Source: Pseudomonadota bacterium
Lineage (GTDB): Bacteria > Pseudomonadota > Alphaproteobacteria > Micavibrionales > Micavibrionaceae
Reading direction: 5' to 3'
DNA: 14,064 bases
Assembly: GCA_016198545.1 (NCBI GenBank)
Contig: JACQIJ010000161.1
Location: 1 to 14,064 of the forward strand
Positions 1 through 6,874 of this stretch are shown piece by piece (within the stretch, counting starts at the first letter, position 1; the number at the start of each line of letters is the position of its first letter). The position numbers and the translations under genes are program-made. The notes under the pieces are model-generated. The model worked only from the letters and a program-made list of their open reading frames with translations. It had not been told where the DNA came from and did no database searches.

Positions 1-7
1 ATCCGCC

Positions 8-874
8 ATGACTAAAAAGCTGCTGGAACAAGTGCCGTGCCTCCCCTCCGGAAAAAATAAGCGACATATTTCACGGGATGAAGAATACGCACTTATTCGG
101 GATTACCAACAAACCCGCAGCGAATCCGCCATCGAAACACTTTTGACCGCTCATAATAATTATTGCGTGATGCGCGCGAGGTACCGATCCGATAAAACAG
201 GGGTCGATTATGAAGACCTTTATCAGGAAGCGCGCATAGGTCTTTTCATTGCCGCTGGAAAATTTGATTTAACCCGGGAGTTACGCTTCCTGAGCTATGC
301 GGGTTACTGGATAGAACAGCGCATGCAGCGCTATCTGGACAAGAACAAAACCCTGCATAGCCGGCCCGTAAATATGGATGATGCGGATCAGGATATCATG
401 AAAAAATTCAATGCGCTGATGAAAGAACGCGAAAAAGATCATGGAATTACTCCTCTGACCCCGGCGCAGCAATCTGAAATGGAAGAAAAACTTGGCCACC
501 CGCTTAGCAAAATTTCTGAAATAACGTCCGTGTACTTCGGCGCGGCTTCTTCGCTGGACGAGCCTATCATTCAAGAGAACGGGAACAGTACATCACGCCT
601 CGATATCCTGCCCGACTTCCGGGCCAACGCTTTGGACATTCTATCCCGCGAATCCCAGATTCGCTATCTTCACAAAGCGCTGGATAATGCAAATCTCTCG
701 CCTATAGAACGAAAAGTCATTCGGTTATGCTACCTTACGGATGAAGATGAGATGGGAAATATGGCTGAAATTGCCCGATCTTCAGGCCTGTCAAGGGAGC
801 GCATTCGCCAGCTCAAGAATGCGGCGTTAAAAAAACTCAGAGTTACGGCAGAATTCATATCCTGTTGTCCATGA
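8..874 (+). CDS. Divergent RpoH-like sigma-70 family factor (first of a tandem pair)
   Basis: Predicted RNA polymerase sigma factor, 288 aa. Region 2 spans about residues 46-110, with the core-binding motif DLYQEARIGL near 70-79 and the melting segment SYAGYWIEQRMQRY near 96-109. A region 3-like helix follows at about 150-172 (TPLTPAQQSEMEEKLG then PLSKISEI). Region 4 is at about 229-280, with a helix-turn-helix around GLSRERIRQL. The single Trp in the YW pair and the overall length resemble the heat-shock sigma RpoH, but the RpoH box (QRKLFFNLR-like, after region 2.4) is not seen; that stretch is acidic, then lysine-rich. No region 1.1 is present. The frame is open to the window edge, so the true start may lie upstream and no ribosome site can be judged. 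Its DNA is visibly more AT-rich than the next gene. The target promoters are unknown; RpoH-like is an inference from region order. Confidence 0.85.
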   Translation: MTKKLLEQVPCLPSGKNKRHISRDEEYALIRDYQQTRSESAIETLLTAHNNYCVMRARYRSDKTGVDYEDLYQEARIGLFIAAGKFDLTRELRFLSYAGYWIEQRMQRYLDKNKTLHSRPVNMDDADQDIMKKFNALMKEREKDHGITPLTPAQQSEMEEKLGHPLSKISEITSVYFGAASSLDEPIIQENGNSTSRLDILPDFRANALDILSRESQIRYLHKALDNANLSPIERKVIRLCYLTDEDEMGNMAEIARSSGLSRERIRQLKNAALKKLRVTAEFISCCP

Positions 875-930
875 TTACAACCTACTTCAAGAACAGAAAG
901 GTCCAATAATCGTAAAAGGAAATAACAAGC

Positions 931-1803
931 ATGAGAATGGCAAAATCGAAGAAAAACTCAATTCCGTTCGTCAGAAGAAAAAAGCTGCACATCTCCCCGG
1001 AAGAGGAGATCGCGCTCATAAAAACCTGCCAGAAAACCGGCGATGAAAACGCCCTCGAACGGATTATGGATGCGCACCTGCCGTTCTGCAGGATGAAGGC
1101 GCGGCAATGGTCCACCAGCACGGGGCTTGATTATGACGACCTCCTGCAGGAAGCGCGCATAGGGTTTATCATCGCCGTCAGGAAATTCGATGCTACTGCC
1201 GGCGCGAGCTTGCTGACCTACGCCGGCCACTGGATGATGCAGCGCATGCAAAGGCATACGCTAAAATTCAGAACTATCCAGCACAGCCCTCCGAATGTCG
1301 CGCCGTCGGATGAGAGAATCCTGAACAGGCATGACAGGATGCTGAAAAAATGGGAGAAAAAGAACGGCATCGGCCCCATGACGCCGGAAGAAGAATCCGA
1401 ATTTGAAAAGAAGGTTGGCCTCCCTCTTTATAAAATTGCCGAGATAAAAATGAGGCGCTCTGCCGGCCCCTTATCGCTGGACATTCCTCTGGCTGACGGC
1501 GACGGCAACACTGTTACGCCGCTTGATTTTCTTGCGGAAGAGGGAGATGGTCCGTTCGAACTTTCCTCCCGGGCTTCGGAAGCGCGCTTCCTTAAGAAAA
1601 TGTTCAACGCTGCCGGCCTGACAAAGCGCGAAGCGGAAGTCATGGCAAAGCGTCACCTGAACGAAGACGAAGAGACAAGAACGCTCGAGGATGTAGGGAA
1701 TGAAATCGGCGTGACAAGGGAGCGGGTCAGACAAATCGAAGCCGCCGCATTCGAAAAACTGAAAGCCGTGGCAAGCCGTACTCGGAAACCACAACTGGCC
1801 TGA
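931..1803 (+). CDS. Divergent RpoH-like sigma-70 family factor (second of a tandem pair)
   Basis: Predicted sigma factor of 290 aa and close paralogue of the upstream gene. Region 2 is at about residues 46-110 (DLLQEARIGF, then TYAGHWMMQRMQRH; HW as in RpoH). The region 3-like segment is at 150-172 (MTPEEESEFEKKVGLPLYKI), followed by the LSLDIPL motif near 181-187, which resembles the LSLD-type segment of RpoH and RpoD. Region 4 is at 230-280, and its helix-turn-helix (TLEDVGNEIGVTRERVRQIE) is close to the general sigma-70 consensus, more so than in the first copy. An AAAGGA site about 10 bases upstream supports the ATG at 931. The gap to the first gene is 56 bases with no terminator, so co-transcription is likely. 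As in its neighbour, an RpoH box is not recognisable; a basic stretch (HDRMLKKWEKKN) occupies the corresponding region. The regulon is unknown. Confidence 0.87.
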   Translation: MRMAKSKKNSIPFVRRKKLHISPEEEIALIKTCQKTGDENALERIMDAHLPFCRMKARQWSTSTGLDYDDLLQEARIGFIIAVRKFDATAGASLLTYAGHWMMQRMQRHTLKFRTIQHSPPNVAPSDERILNRHDRMLKKWEKKNGIGPMTPEEESEFEKKVGLPLYKIAEIKMRRSAGPLSLDIPLADGDGNTVTPLDFLAEEGDGPFELSSRASEARFLKKMFNAAGLTKREAEVMAKRHLNEDEETRTLEDVGNEIGVTRERVRQIEAAAFEKLKAVASRTRKPQLA

Positions 1804-1844
1804 CAGGCTGCTGAAGTCCTGTTTCCTTGAAAATTTCCCGCCTT

Positions 1845-1872
1845 TTGCGCCTGCAGTTTTTATGCTTAAAAT
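1845..1872 (+). promoter_or_regulatory. Possible gltX promoter
   Basis: A TAAAAT -10-like box (1867-1872) lies 16 bases after a weak TTGCGC -35-like box (1845-1850), with transcription expected to begin about 20 bases before the gltX ATG. The -10 is good and the -35 poor, so this is only a candidate. Confidence 0.2.
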
Positions 1873-1899
1873 GCCGCCGAAAGGTTGAAGGTCTTGAAA

Positions 1900-3309
1900 A
1901 TGTCCGTCGTCACGCGCTTTCCGCCCTCTCCCACGGGCTTCATGCATATCGGCAACGCGCGCACCGCACTCTATAACTGGCTTTATGCAAAACATAACGG
2001 CGGCAAGATGCTTTTCCGGATCGAAGACACCGACCGCGCCCGCCATTCGGAGGAAGCCGTCGTTGCTATCGTCAACGGCCTGAAATGGCTGGAACTGGAC
2101 TGGGACGGGGAAATCGTCTCGCAGTTCGAACGGCAGGCCCGCCATGCCGAGGTCGCCCGCACGCTTCTTGAAAAAGGCCATGCCTACTACTGCTACTGCA
2201 CGCCGGAAGAGTTGACCGAAATGCGGGAGAGGGCGAAAGCCGAAGGCCGCCCTCCCGTCTATGACCGCCGCTGGCGCGATAAAAACGCCGACGGCAAGCC
2301 ACTGAACGGCGTAAACCCGGTCGTGCGCATCAAGGCCCCGCTGACCGGCGAAACAGCGGTAAACGATCATGTGCAGGGCAATGTGCGCGTGGCAAATGAA
2401 CAGCTGGACGATTTCATCATTCTGCGCTCCGACGGCACTCCCACCTACATGCTGTCGGTGGTGGTGGATGATCACGACATGGGCGTCACGCACGTCATTC
2501 GCGGCGATGACCATCTGAACAACACGCCGCGGCAGATGTGTATTATCAATGCGATGGGCTGGCCCGTGCCGGAATACGGGCATCTGCCGATGATCCTGGG
2601 GCCGGACGGCGCAAAAATGTCGAAGCGTCACGGCGCGGCGAGCGTGGAGGAATACCGCGACATGGGCTACCTGCCCGAAGCGCTGCGCAATTACCTGCTG
2701 CGCCTCGGCTGGTCGCACGGCGATGATGAAATTATTTCGACCGCGCAGGCCATCGAATGGTTCGGCCTCGACCACGTACAGAAAGCCGCTGCGCGGTTCG
2801 ACTTCGCGAAACTGGAAAGCCTGAACGCGCACTATATCCAGAACGCGGACAATGCGCGGCTGCTGGAACTCATTGGGCCCTTTCTTCAAAAACGCCACGA
2901 TTTGTCGATAGGGGGCGATGATACGGCGCAAAAGCGCCTCCTGGCCGGGATGGACGAACTTAAAAAACGCGCAAAGACGCTGCTGCAACTCACCGATGAG
3001 GGCGCGTTCTATGCGAAGAAAATCCCTTACTCCTTCGATGAAAAGGCGCGGCAGACGTTAAATGAATCCGGGGAAATTTTAAAAATTCTTTACTCCTCAC
3101 TCTCCGCGCTTAATTTCTTTACCGCCGCTGAAATTGAGGCCACCTGCAAGAAAATCGCCGAAGATCACGCCGGCGGAAAACTGGGCAAGGTCGCCATGCC
3201 TCTGCGCGCCGCTCTCACCGGTACGGCCGTTTCGCCCTCCATCTTCCACGCCGCCGAAATCTTCGGCAGGGAAGAGACTCTTGCGCGATTAAAATTTTCC
3301 GGTTCCTAG
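1900..3309 (+). CDS. gltX: Glutamyl-tRNA synthetase
   Basis: Class I aminoacyl-tRNA synthetase that charges tRNA-Glu with glutamate in the cytosol; 469 aa from this start, the usual bacterial length. The HIGH signature reads HIGN at residues 16-19 within RFPPSPTGFMHIGNAR, and the second signature is KMSKR at 239-243. CYC at 98-100 is half of the zinc site of the E. coli enzyme; the second half (YDRRWRD, 121-127) lacks a Cys-His pair, so zinc binding is doubtful. The C-terminal anticodon-binding region ends at a TAG. I chose the ATG at 1900 because GAAGG (1887-1891) sits 8 bases upstream and the protein then begins where the family does; an in-frame TTG at 1885 would add five residues. Many Alphaproteobacteria carry two GltX copies, one sometimes charging tRNA-Gln for amidation; which type this is cannot be decided from one sequence. 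Confidence 0.96.
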   Translation: MSVVTRFPPSPTGFMHIGNARTALYNWLYAKHNGGKMLFRIEDTDRARHSEEAVVAIVNGLKWLELDWDGEIVSQFERQARHAEVARTLLEKGHAYYCYCTPEELTEMRERAKAEGRPPVYDRRWRDKNADGKPLNGVNPVVRIKAPLTGETAVNDHVQGNVRVANEQLDDFIILRSDGTPTYMLSVVVDDHDMGVTHVIRGDDHLNNTPRQMCIINAMGWPVPEYGHLPMILGPDGAKMSKRHGAASVEEYRDMGYLPEALRNYLLRLGWSHGDDEIISTAQAIEWFGLDHVQKAAARFDFAKLESLNAHYIQNADNARLLELIGPFLQKRHDLSIGGDDTAQKRLLAGMDELKKRAKTLLQLTDEGAFYAKKIPYSFDEKARQTLNESGEILKILYSSLSALNFFTAAEIEATCKKIAEDHAGGKLGKVAMPLRAALTGTAVSPSIFHAAEIFGREETLARLKFSGS

Positions 3310-3322
3310 AATGTCGCATACC

Positions 3323-3364
3323 GGAAAGAATGGACAAGCCAGATATGCGCTGGCCGCAATTTCC
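3323..3364 (+). terminator. Weak two-tier hairpin after gltX
   Basis: GCCAG (3338-3342) pairs with CTGGC (3350-3354) around a 7-base loop. GGAAA (3323-3327) can pair with TTTCC (3360-3364) outside it. No T-run follows, so an intrinsic terminator is doubtful; it could be a weak stop or mRNA end structure 14 bases after the gltX stop. Confidence 0.18.
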
Positions 3365-3459
3365 TGTCATTGAAAATCACGCAACGGCGAGGCAATTCAG
3401 CTTTTTTCTATGGAGTATGGGAGAGGACAATACGCAATTCCTTCCAGATGCCTTCCCCT

Positions 3460-3488
3460 TTGCTTCTGCGCTGCAACACAGGTATTAT
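3460..3488 (+). promoter_or_regulatory. Candidate gltA promoter
   Basis: TATTAT (3483-3488) matches the -10 consensus at five of six bases and lies exactly 17 bases after TTGCTT (3460-3465), which keeps the TTG of the -35. Transcription would start near 3495 and give a leader of about 33 bases carrying the gltA ribosome site. This fits a gltA start at 3528, since a start at 3330 would lie upstream of the promoter. Confidence 0.35.
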
Positions 3489-3509
3489 GAACGGCTAGAC
3501 GGATTCACA

Positions 3510-3517
3510 GAGAGGGG
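3510..3517 (+). promoter_or_regulatory. Ribosome binding site deciding the gltA start
   Basis: GAGAGGGG ends 10 bases before the ATG at 3528. It selects that start over the in-frame ATG at 3330, which has only a GGAAAG stretch close by and would add 66 residues unlike any known citrate synthase N-terminus. Confidence 0.6.
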
Positions 3518-3527
3518 TATTCATAAT

Positions 3528-4871
3528 ATGGTCGCGAAAAAGGCAGTCAAATCCGAACCGGCGGAAAGCACGGGCCCGCAGAAAACATTTACCCTGACCG
3601 ATGACCAGACAGGCAAAAGCTGGAAGCTGCCCGTGCTGCAGGGAACGCAGGGGCCCGAAGTCATCGACGTACGAAAACTCTACGGCGAAACCGGCATGTT
3701 CACCTTCGATCCCTCCTACACCTCGACAGCCAGCTGCAAATCGCGCATCACCTTTATCGATGGCGATGAGGGAATCCTGCAGCACCGCGGCTACAGCATC
3801 CAGGAACTGACGGAAAAAAGCACATACCTTGAAGTCGCGTATCTTCTGCTTTACGGCGACCTGCCAAACCAGAAGCAGTTTGATGAATTCGTTCACAGCA
3901 TCACCTATCACACGATGGTGCATGAACAAATTCACTTCTTCTTCCGCGGTTTCCGGCGGGACTCGCACCCGATGGCCGTGATGTGCGGCGTCGTCGGCGG
4001 CCTGTCGGCGTTCTATCATGACTCGCTCGACATCTGGAATCCCACGCACCGTGAAACCTCTGCCCACCGGCTGATCGCAAAAATGCCAACGCTGGCGGCC
4101 ATGACTTATAAATATTCCCAAGGCCTGCCGTTCATGTATCCGCGCAATGACCTGAGCTACGCGGAAAATTTCCTTTACATGTGTTTCGGCGTTCCGGCGG
4201 AGCCGTACAAAATTAAGCCGGTTCTGTCGCGCGCGATGGACAAGATCATGATCCTGCACGCCGATCATGAACAAAACGCTTCCACGTCCACCGTGCGCCT
4301 TGCCGGGTCTTCGGGCGCAAACCCGTTCGCCTGCATCGCATCGGGCATCACGTCACTCTGGGGACCGAGCCACGGCGGCGCGAACCAGGAAGTTCTGGAG
4401 ATGCTGCAACAGATAGGCAGCAAGGACAAAATCCCCGAGTTTCTGAAGCAGGTGAAAGACAAGAACAGCGGCGTGCGCCTGATGGGATTCGGCCACCGCG
4501 TCTACAAGAACTACGACCCGCGCGCACAGGTACTCAAGAAATCATGCGACGAGGTTCTGGACGATCTGGGCGTCAAGCACGATCCGCTGCTGGAGCTGGC
4601 GCAGGAACTGGAGCGGATCGCGCTGCAAGACGATTATTTTGCCGAACGCAAGCTGTTCCCGAACGTGGATTTCTATTCCGGCATTATCCTGAAGGCGATG
4701 GGATTCCCGACCAGTATGTTCACCGTGCTGTTCGCGCTCTCGCGCACCGTCGGCTGGATATCCCAGTGGAAGGAGATGATCGAGGAGCCTTCCCTGCGCA
4801 TCGGCCGCCCGCGGCAGCTTTATTCCGGCCCGACCGCCCGCCCCTATGTGCCTATGAGCAAGCGGAAGTGA
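3528..4871 (+). CDS. gltA: Citrate synthase (type II)
   Basis: Condenses acetyl-CoA with oxaloacetate to citrate, the entry step of the TCA cycle. The 447 aa from this start fit the large hexameric Gram-negative type. Catalytic residues are in place: His282 in GPSHGGAN, His323 in GFGHRVYKNYDPR, and Asp381 in NVDFYSG, matching His264, His305 and Asp362 of the E. coli enzyme. HADHEQNASTSTVR (244-257) and the C-terminal RPRQLYSGP segment (427-435) are also typical. The frame is open upstream to an ATG at 3330, but the 66 extra residues have no family counterpart, and a ribosome site plus a promoter-like sequence lie between the two ATGs. The 3' end overlaps the convergent lpxB by 20 bp. In related bacteria gltX and gltA often sit beside the lpx cluster, so the context is conserved. 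Confidence 0.96.
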   Translation: MVAKKAVKSEPAESTGPQKTFTLTDDQTGKSWKLPVLQGTQGPEVIDVRKLYGETGMFTFDPSYTSTASCKSRITFIDGDEGILQHRGYSIQELTEKSTYLEVAYLLLYGDLPNQKQFDEFVHSITYHTMVHEQIHFFFRGFRRDSHPMAVMCGVVGGLSAFYHDSLDIWNPTHRETSAHRLIAKMPTLAAMTYKYSQGLPFMYPRNDLSYAENFLYMCFGVPAEPYKIKPVLSRAMDKIMILHADHEQNASTSTVRLAGSSGANPFACIASGITSLWGPSHGGANQEVLEMLQQIGSKDKIPEFLKQVKDKNSGVRLMGFGHRVYKNYDPRAQVLKKSCDEVLDDLGVKHDPLLELAQELERIALQDDYFAERKLFPNVDFYSGIILKAMGFPTSMFTVLFALSRTVGWISQWKEMIEEPSLRIGRPRQLYSGPTARPYVPMSKRK

Positions 4872-6030
4872 TTCCGCTTGCGGCGGCGCCGAGCACAAAA
4901 CGCGCCGCCAGATCCGATGACGACGCGCCGCCCGGCGCACTGATGTGTTCGCAAAACTTATCGAACATCATGCGTTGCCGTGCACGGGCAACATCGTCTT
5001 CCATCAGAGTCTTCAGCGCGGGCAGAATATTCCCCGCTCTGCACCTGCCCTGTATGAACTCCGGCACCACTTCGCTTTCGAATAGGATATTCATAAGATG
5101 TGCGTGTTTCACGCTCAGCTTTCGCCGCACAATCTGCCAGGTCAGCGCGTTCATGCGGTATCCGATGGCGTGCGGCACGCCTGCGGCGGCCAGCTCCATC
5201 CCTACCGTGCCGGATGTAGCCAGCGCAGCGCTCATCGCGGCAAAACATTCTGCCTTGCGCGCGTGGTCCGTGACTATGTGCGTGGCGCACGGGAACCCCT
5301 GCAGCAGGTTGCGCGCCTCCCGCTCCAGATCCGGCAAGGTCAGGCTCAGAATATGAATGTCGGGATTATCTTTGGCATACCTATGCGCAGCCTCGCGCAA
5401 CACAGGACCGGTGCGGTTCAATTCACCCATCCGGCTACCGAACAACAGGCCAAGAACCTTCGCATCCGCCGGGATGCTTAGTTCCCTTCTGATCTTTCCG
5501 CCGTCCGCCTTGCCGATGCAGCTTTCCATGACCGGATGTCCGACGAAGGCAGCACGCATCCCTTCCAGTTCAAACCACGGCGGCTCGAACGGAAACAGAC
5601 ATATGACCCCGTCATACAGCTTTGCCACCTTCGTCGCGCGCCCGGCACGCCAGGCCCAGACCGTCGGCGCGACGTAATGATACATCTTCGCGCAAAAAGG
5701 TCTTGCCAGCTTAGCCACGCGGAAACTGAAATCAGGAGAGTCGATGGTTATGACCATACCCGGCTTCCGCTCCCTGATGTGCCGCGCCGTCTGCGCGATA
5801 CGCCTTCTCAGAAGCGGTATGCGCGGCAGCACTTCAGTCAACCCCATCACGGACAGATCCGACATCGGGAAGAGGCTTTGCTGACCTTCCTTCTCCATCT
5901 GCGGACCGCCGATGCCGGAAAAGAGGACGCCAGGGTGCTCCTTCTTTATAGCCTCCATCAGCCGCGCGCCGAGATAATCGCCGGACATCTCCCCGGCAAT
6001 AATGCATATGTGCATTTGCTCAGGCTGCAT
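4852..6030 (-). CDS. lpxB: Lipid-A-disaccharide synthase
   Basis: Glycosyltransferase that joins UDP-2,3-diacylglucosamine to lipid X (2,3-diacylglucosamine 1-phosphate), giving the lipid A disaccharide at the inner membrane. Length is 392 aa from this start (E. coli about 382). Family motifs in order: AGEMSGDYLGA (12-22), GIGGPQM (39-45), VMGLTEVLPR (61-70), IDSPDFSFR (96-104), HYVAPTVWAWR (118-128), FVGHP (162-166), and later SGTVGMELAAAGVPHAIGYR, a variant of the usual SGTxxLE segment. The ATG at 6030 overlaps the lpxI stop by 11 bases. An alternative ATG at 6015 gives a protein starting MHICIIAGE, exactly like most LpxB proteins, 4 bases after the lpxI stop. Neither start has a strong ribosome site, so translational coupling to lpxI is likely. 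It is the last gene of the envelope block. Confidence 0.95.
   Translation of the reverse strand: MQPEQMHICIIAGEMSGDYLGARLMEAIKKEHPGVLFSGIGGPQMEKEGQQSLFPMSDLSVMGLTEVLPRIPLLRRRIAQTARHIRERKPGMVITIDSPDFSFRVAKLARPFCAKMYHYVAPTVWAWRAGRATKVAKLYDGVICLFPFEPPWFELEGMRAAFVGHPVMESCIGKADGGKIRRELSIPADAKVLGLLFGSRMGELNRTGPVLREAAHRYAKDNPDIHILSLTLPDLEREARNLLQGFPCATHIVTDHARKAECFAAMSAALATSGTVGMELAAAGVPHAIGYRMNALTWQIVRRKLSVKHAHLMNILFESEVVPEFIQGRCRAGNILPALKTLMEDDVARARQRMMFDKFCEHISAPGGASSSDLAARFVLGAAASGITSACS
4858..4881. terminator. Perfect 10-bp hairpin at the gltA/lpxB convergent overlap
   Basis: Left arm GCAAGCGGAA (4858-4867), loop GTGA (4868-4871), right arm the exact reverse complement (4872-4881). The gltA TGA is the last three bases of the loop, and on the other strand the structure lies in the last codons of lpxB. 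Neither strand has a T-run after the stem, so it is not a classical intrinsic terminator. It could slow polymerase from both sides or protect the mRNA 3' ends. Confidence 0.4.
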
Positions 6031-6874
6031 CGTGCCCCGTAACAAAAAGACCCTTCGCATCGGCAATCTCCGCAACCTCCTGCGGATCGATCAACAGGGT
6101 TCGTCCCGCCTCGAACGCGATGCCTTCAAGCCCGCATTCCGCGCACAGACGCACGGTATCCGGCCCGATGGACGGCAGATCCAGATCCATATCCTGCCCC
6201 GGCTTCGCGGCCTTGACCAAAACCCCGCCATGCGCCCGGCGTTTGTAGGACCTACAGCGGCGGATCAGTTCGTCCGTGCCTTCCGCCGCCTCGACGCCCA
6301 GAATGATGCCGTCCTGCACGACGACCGATTGTCCCACGTCCGCCGGGCCGATGGCGCGCAATACTTCGCGTCCGCGCTCGATATCCGCCTGCGCCGCCCT
6401 GTCCGGCCTGCGCGCACCCACCGGCCCTTTATACGCCACAAGATCGGCCACGAACTGCTGCACGCCATGAATACGAAAACCCTCTTTCTCCAGTTCATGC
6501 CGGATCGCTTTCAACAAGCCGTCATCGCCCAGCGCGCGCAAGCTTATCCTTGCGAAGAACTGCGCCGTCCGCAGATCGGGCCTCAGTTCGGCCAGCCCGG
6601 GCCGCCGGATGGATCCGATAAGCACGATGTCGCTGATGCCGTGGGATTTCAGCGTGTTTATAATCTGCCCTGCCGCGCCCAGGCGCGTAAACATATAATT
6701 TCGCCCGTGCGTCAGAGCCCGATCTGTCTGTCCTTCGAAACCAACGATAAAAACTTCCATGCCGCGCCTGTCACATGCGCTGAGCAGCCGCGCCGGCAAT
6801 GCGCCGCCGCCGGCAATGATGCCGAGGCTTTTGATGCCGTTTTCGTTCAGGCTGCTTTGCGGGGCGGCTGGCAT
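6020..6874 (-). CDS. lpxI: UDP-2,3-diacylglucosamine pyrophosphatase LpxI
   Basis: Hydrolyses UDP-2,3-diacylglucosamine to lipid X and UMP, the fourth lipid A step. LpxI replaces the unrelated LpxH in Alphaproteobacteria (family formerly DUF1009). Length is 284 aa. Visible family motifs are GIIAGGGALP (18-27), VGFEGQTD (44-51), GDDGLL (116-121), VEAAEGTDELIRRC (194-207) and KPGQDMDLDLPSIGPDT (224-240). The last contains the conserved acidic residues around the catalytic Asp studied in the Caulobacter enzyme (my mapping of the motif, not a structural check). The ATG start overlaps the end of lpxA by 28 bases and has no clear ribosome site. There is no other ATG before residue 39, so coupling to lpxA translation is the likely route. 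The first dozen residues are probably a variable extension, because the conserved part begins at residue 16. Confidence 0.94.
   Translation of the reverse strand: MPAAPQSSLNENGIKSLGIIAGGGALPARLLSACDRRGMEVFIVGFEGQTDRALTHGRNYMFTRLGAAGQIINTLKSHGISDIVLIGSIRRPGLAELRPDLRTAQFFARISLRALGDDGLLKAIRHELEKEGFRIHGVQQFVADLVAYKGPVGARRPDRAAQADIERGREVLRAIGPADVGQSVVVQDGIILGVEAAEGTDELIRRCRSYKRRAHGGVLVKAAKPGQDMDLDLPSIGPDTVRLCAECGLEGIAFEAGRTLLIDPQEVAEIADAKGLFVTGHDAA

Noticed and set aside
1803..1829. ACAGG/CCTGT hairpin after the second sigma gene as a terminator
   Set aside because: Only five base pairs with a 10-base loop, followed by TTCCTT rather than a T-run; too weak to call.
1471..2988. 505-codon open frame on the minus strand across the second sigma gene and gltX
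   Set aside because: It lies opposite two clear genes, is His/Val/Arg-rich in the way antisense frames of GC-rich codons are, and has no recognisable domain.
3330..3527. A separate small gene or N-terminal extension between gltX and gltA
   Set aside because: It has no stop before gltA, no family resemblance, and a better ribosome site and promoter lie downstream of its ATG.
3495..4274. 259-codon minus-strand frame opposite gltA
   Set aside because: A shadow of conserved gltA codons; no family motif and no ribosome site of note.
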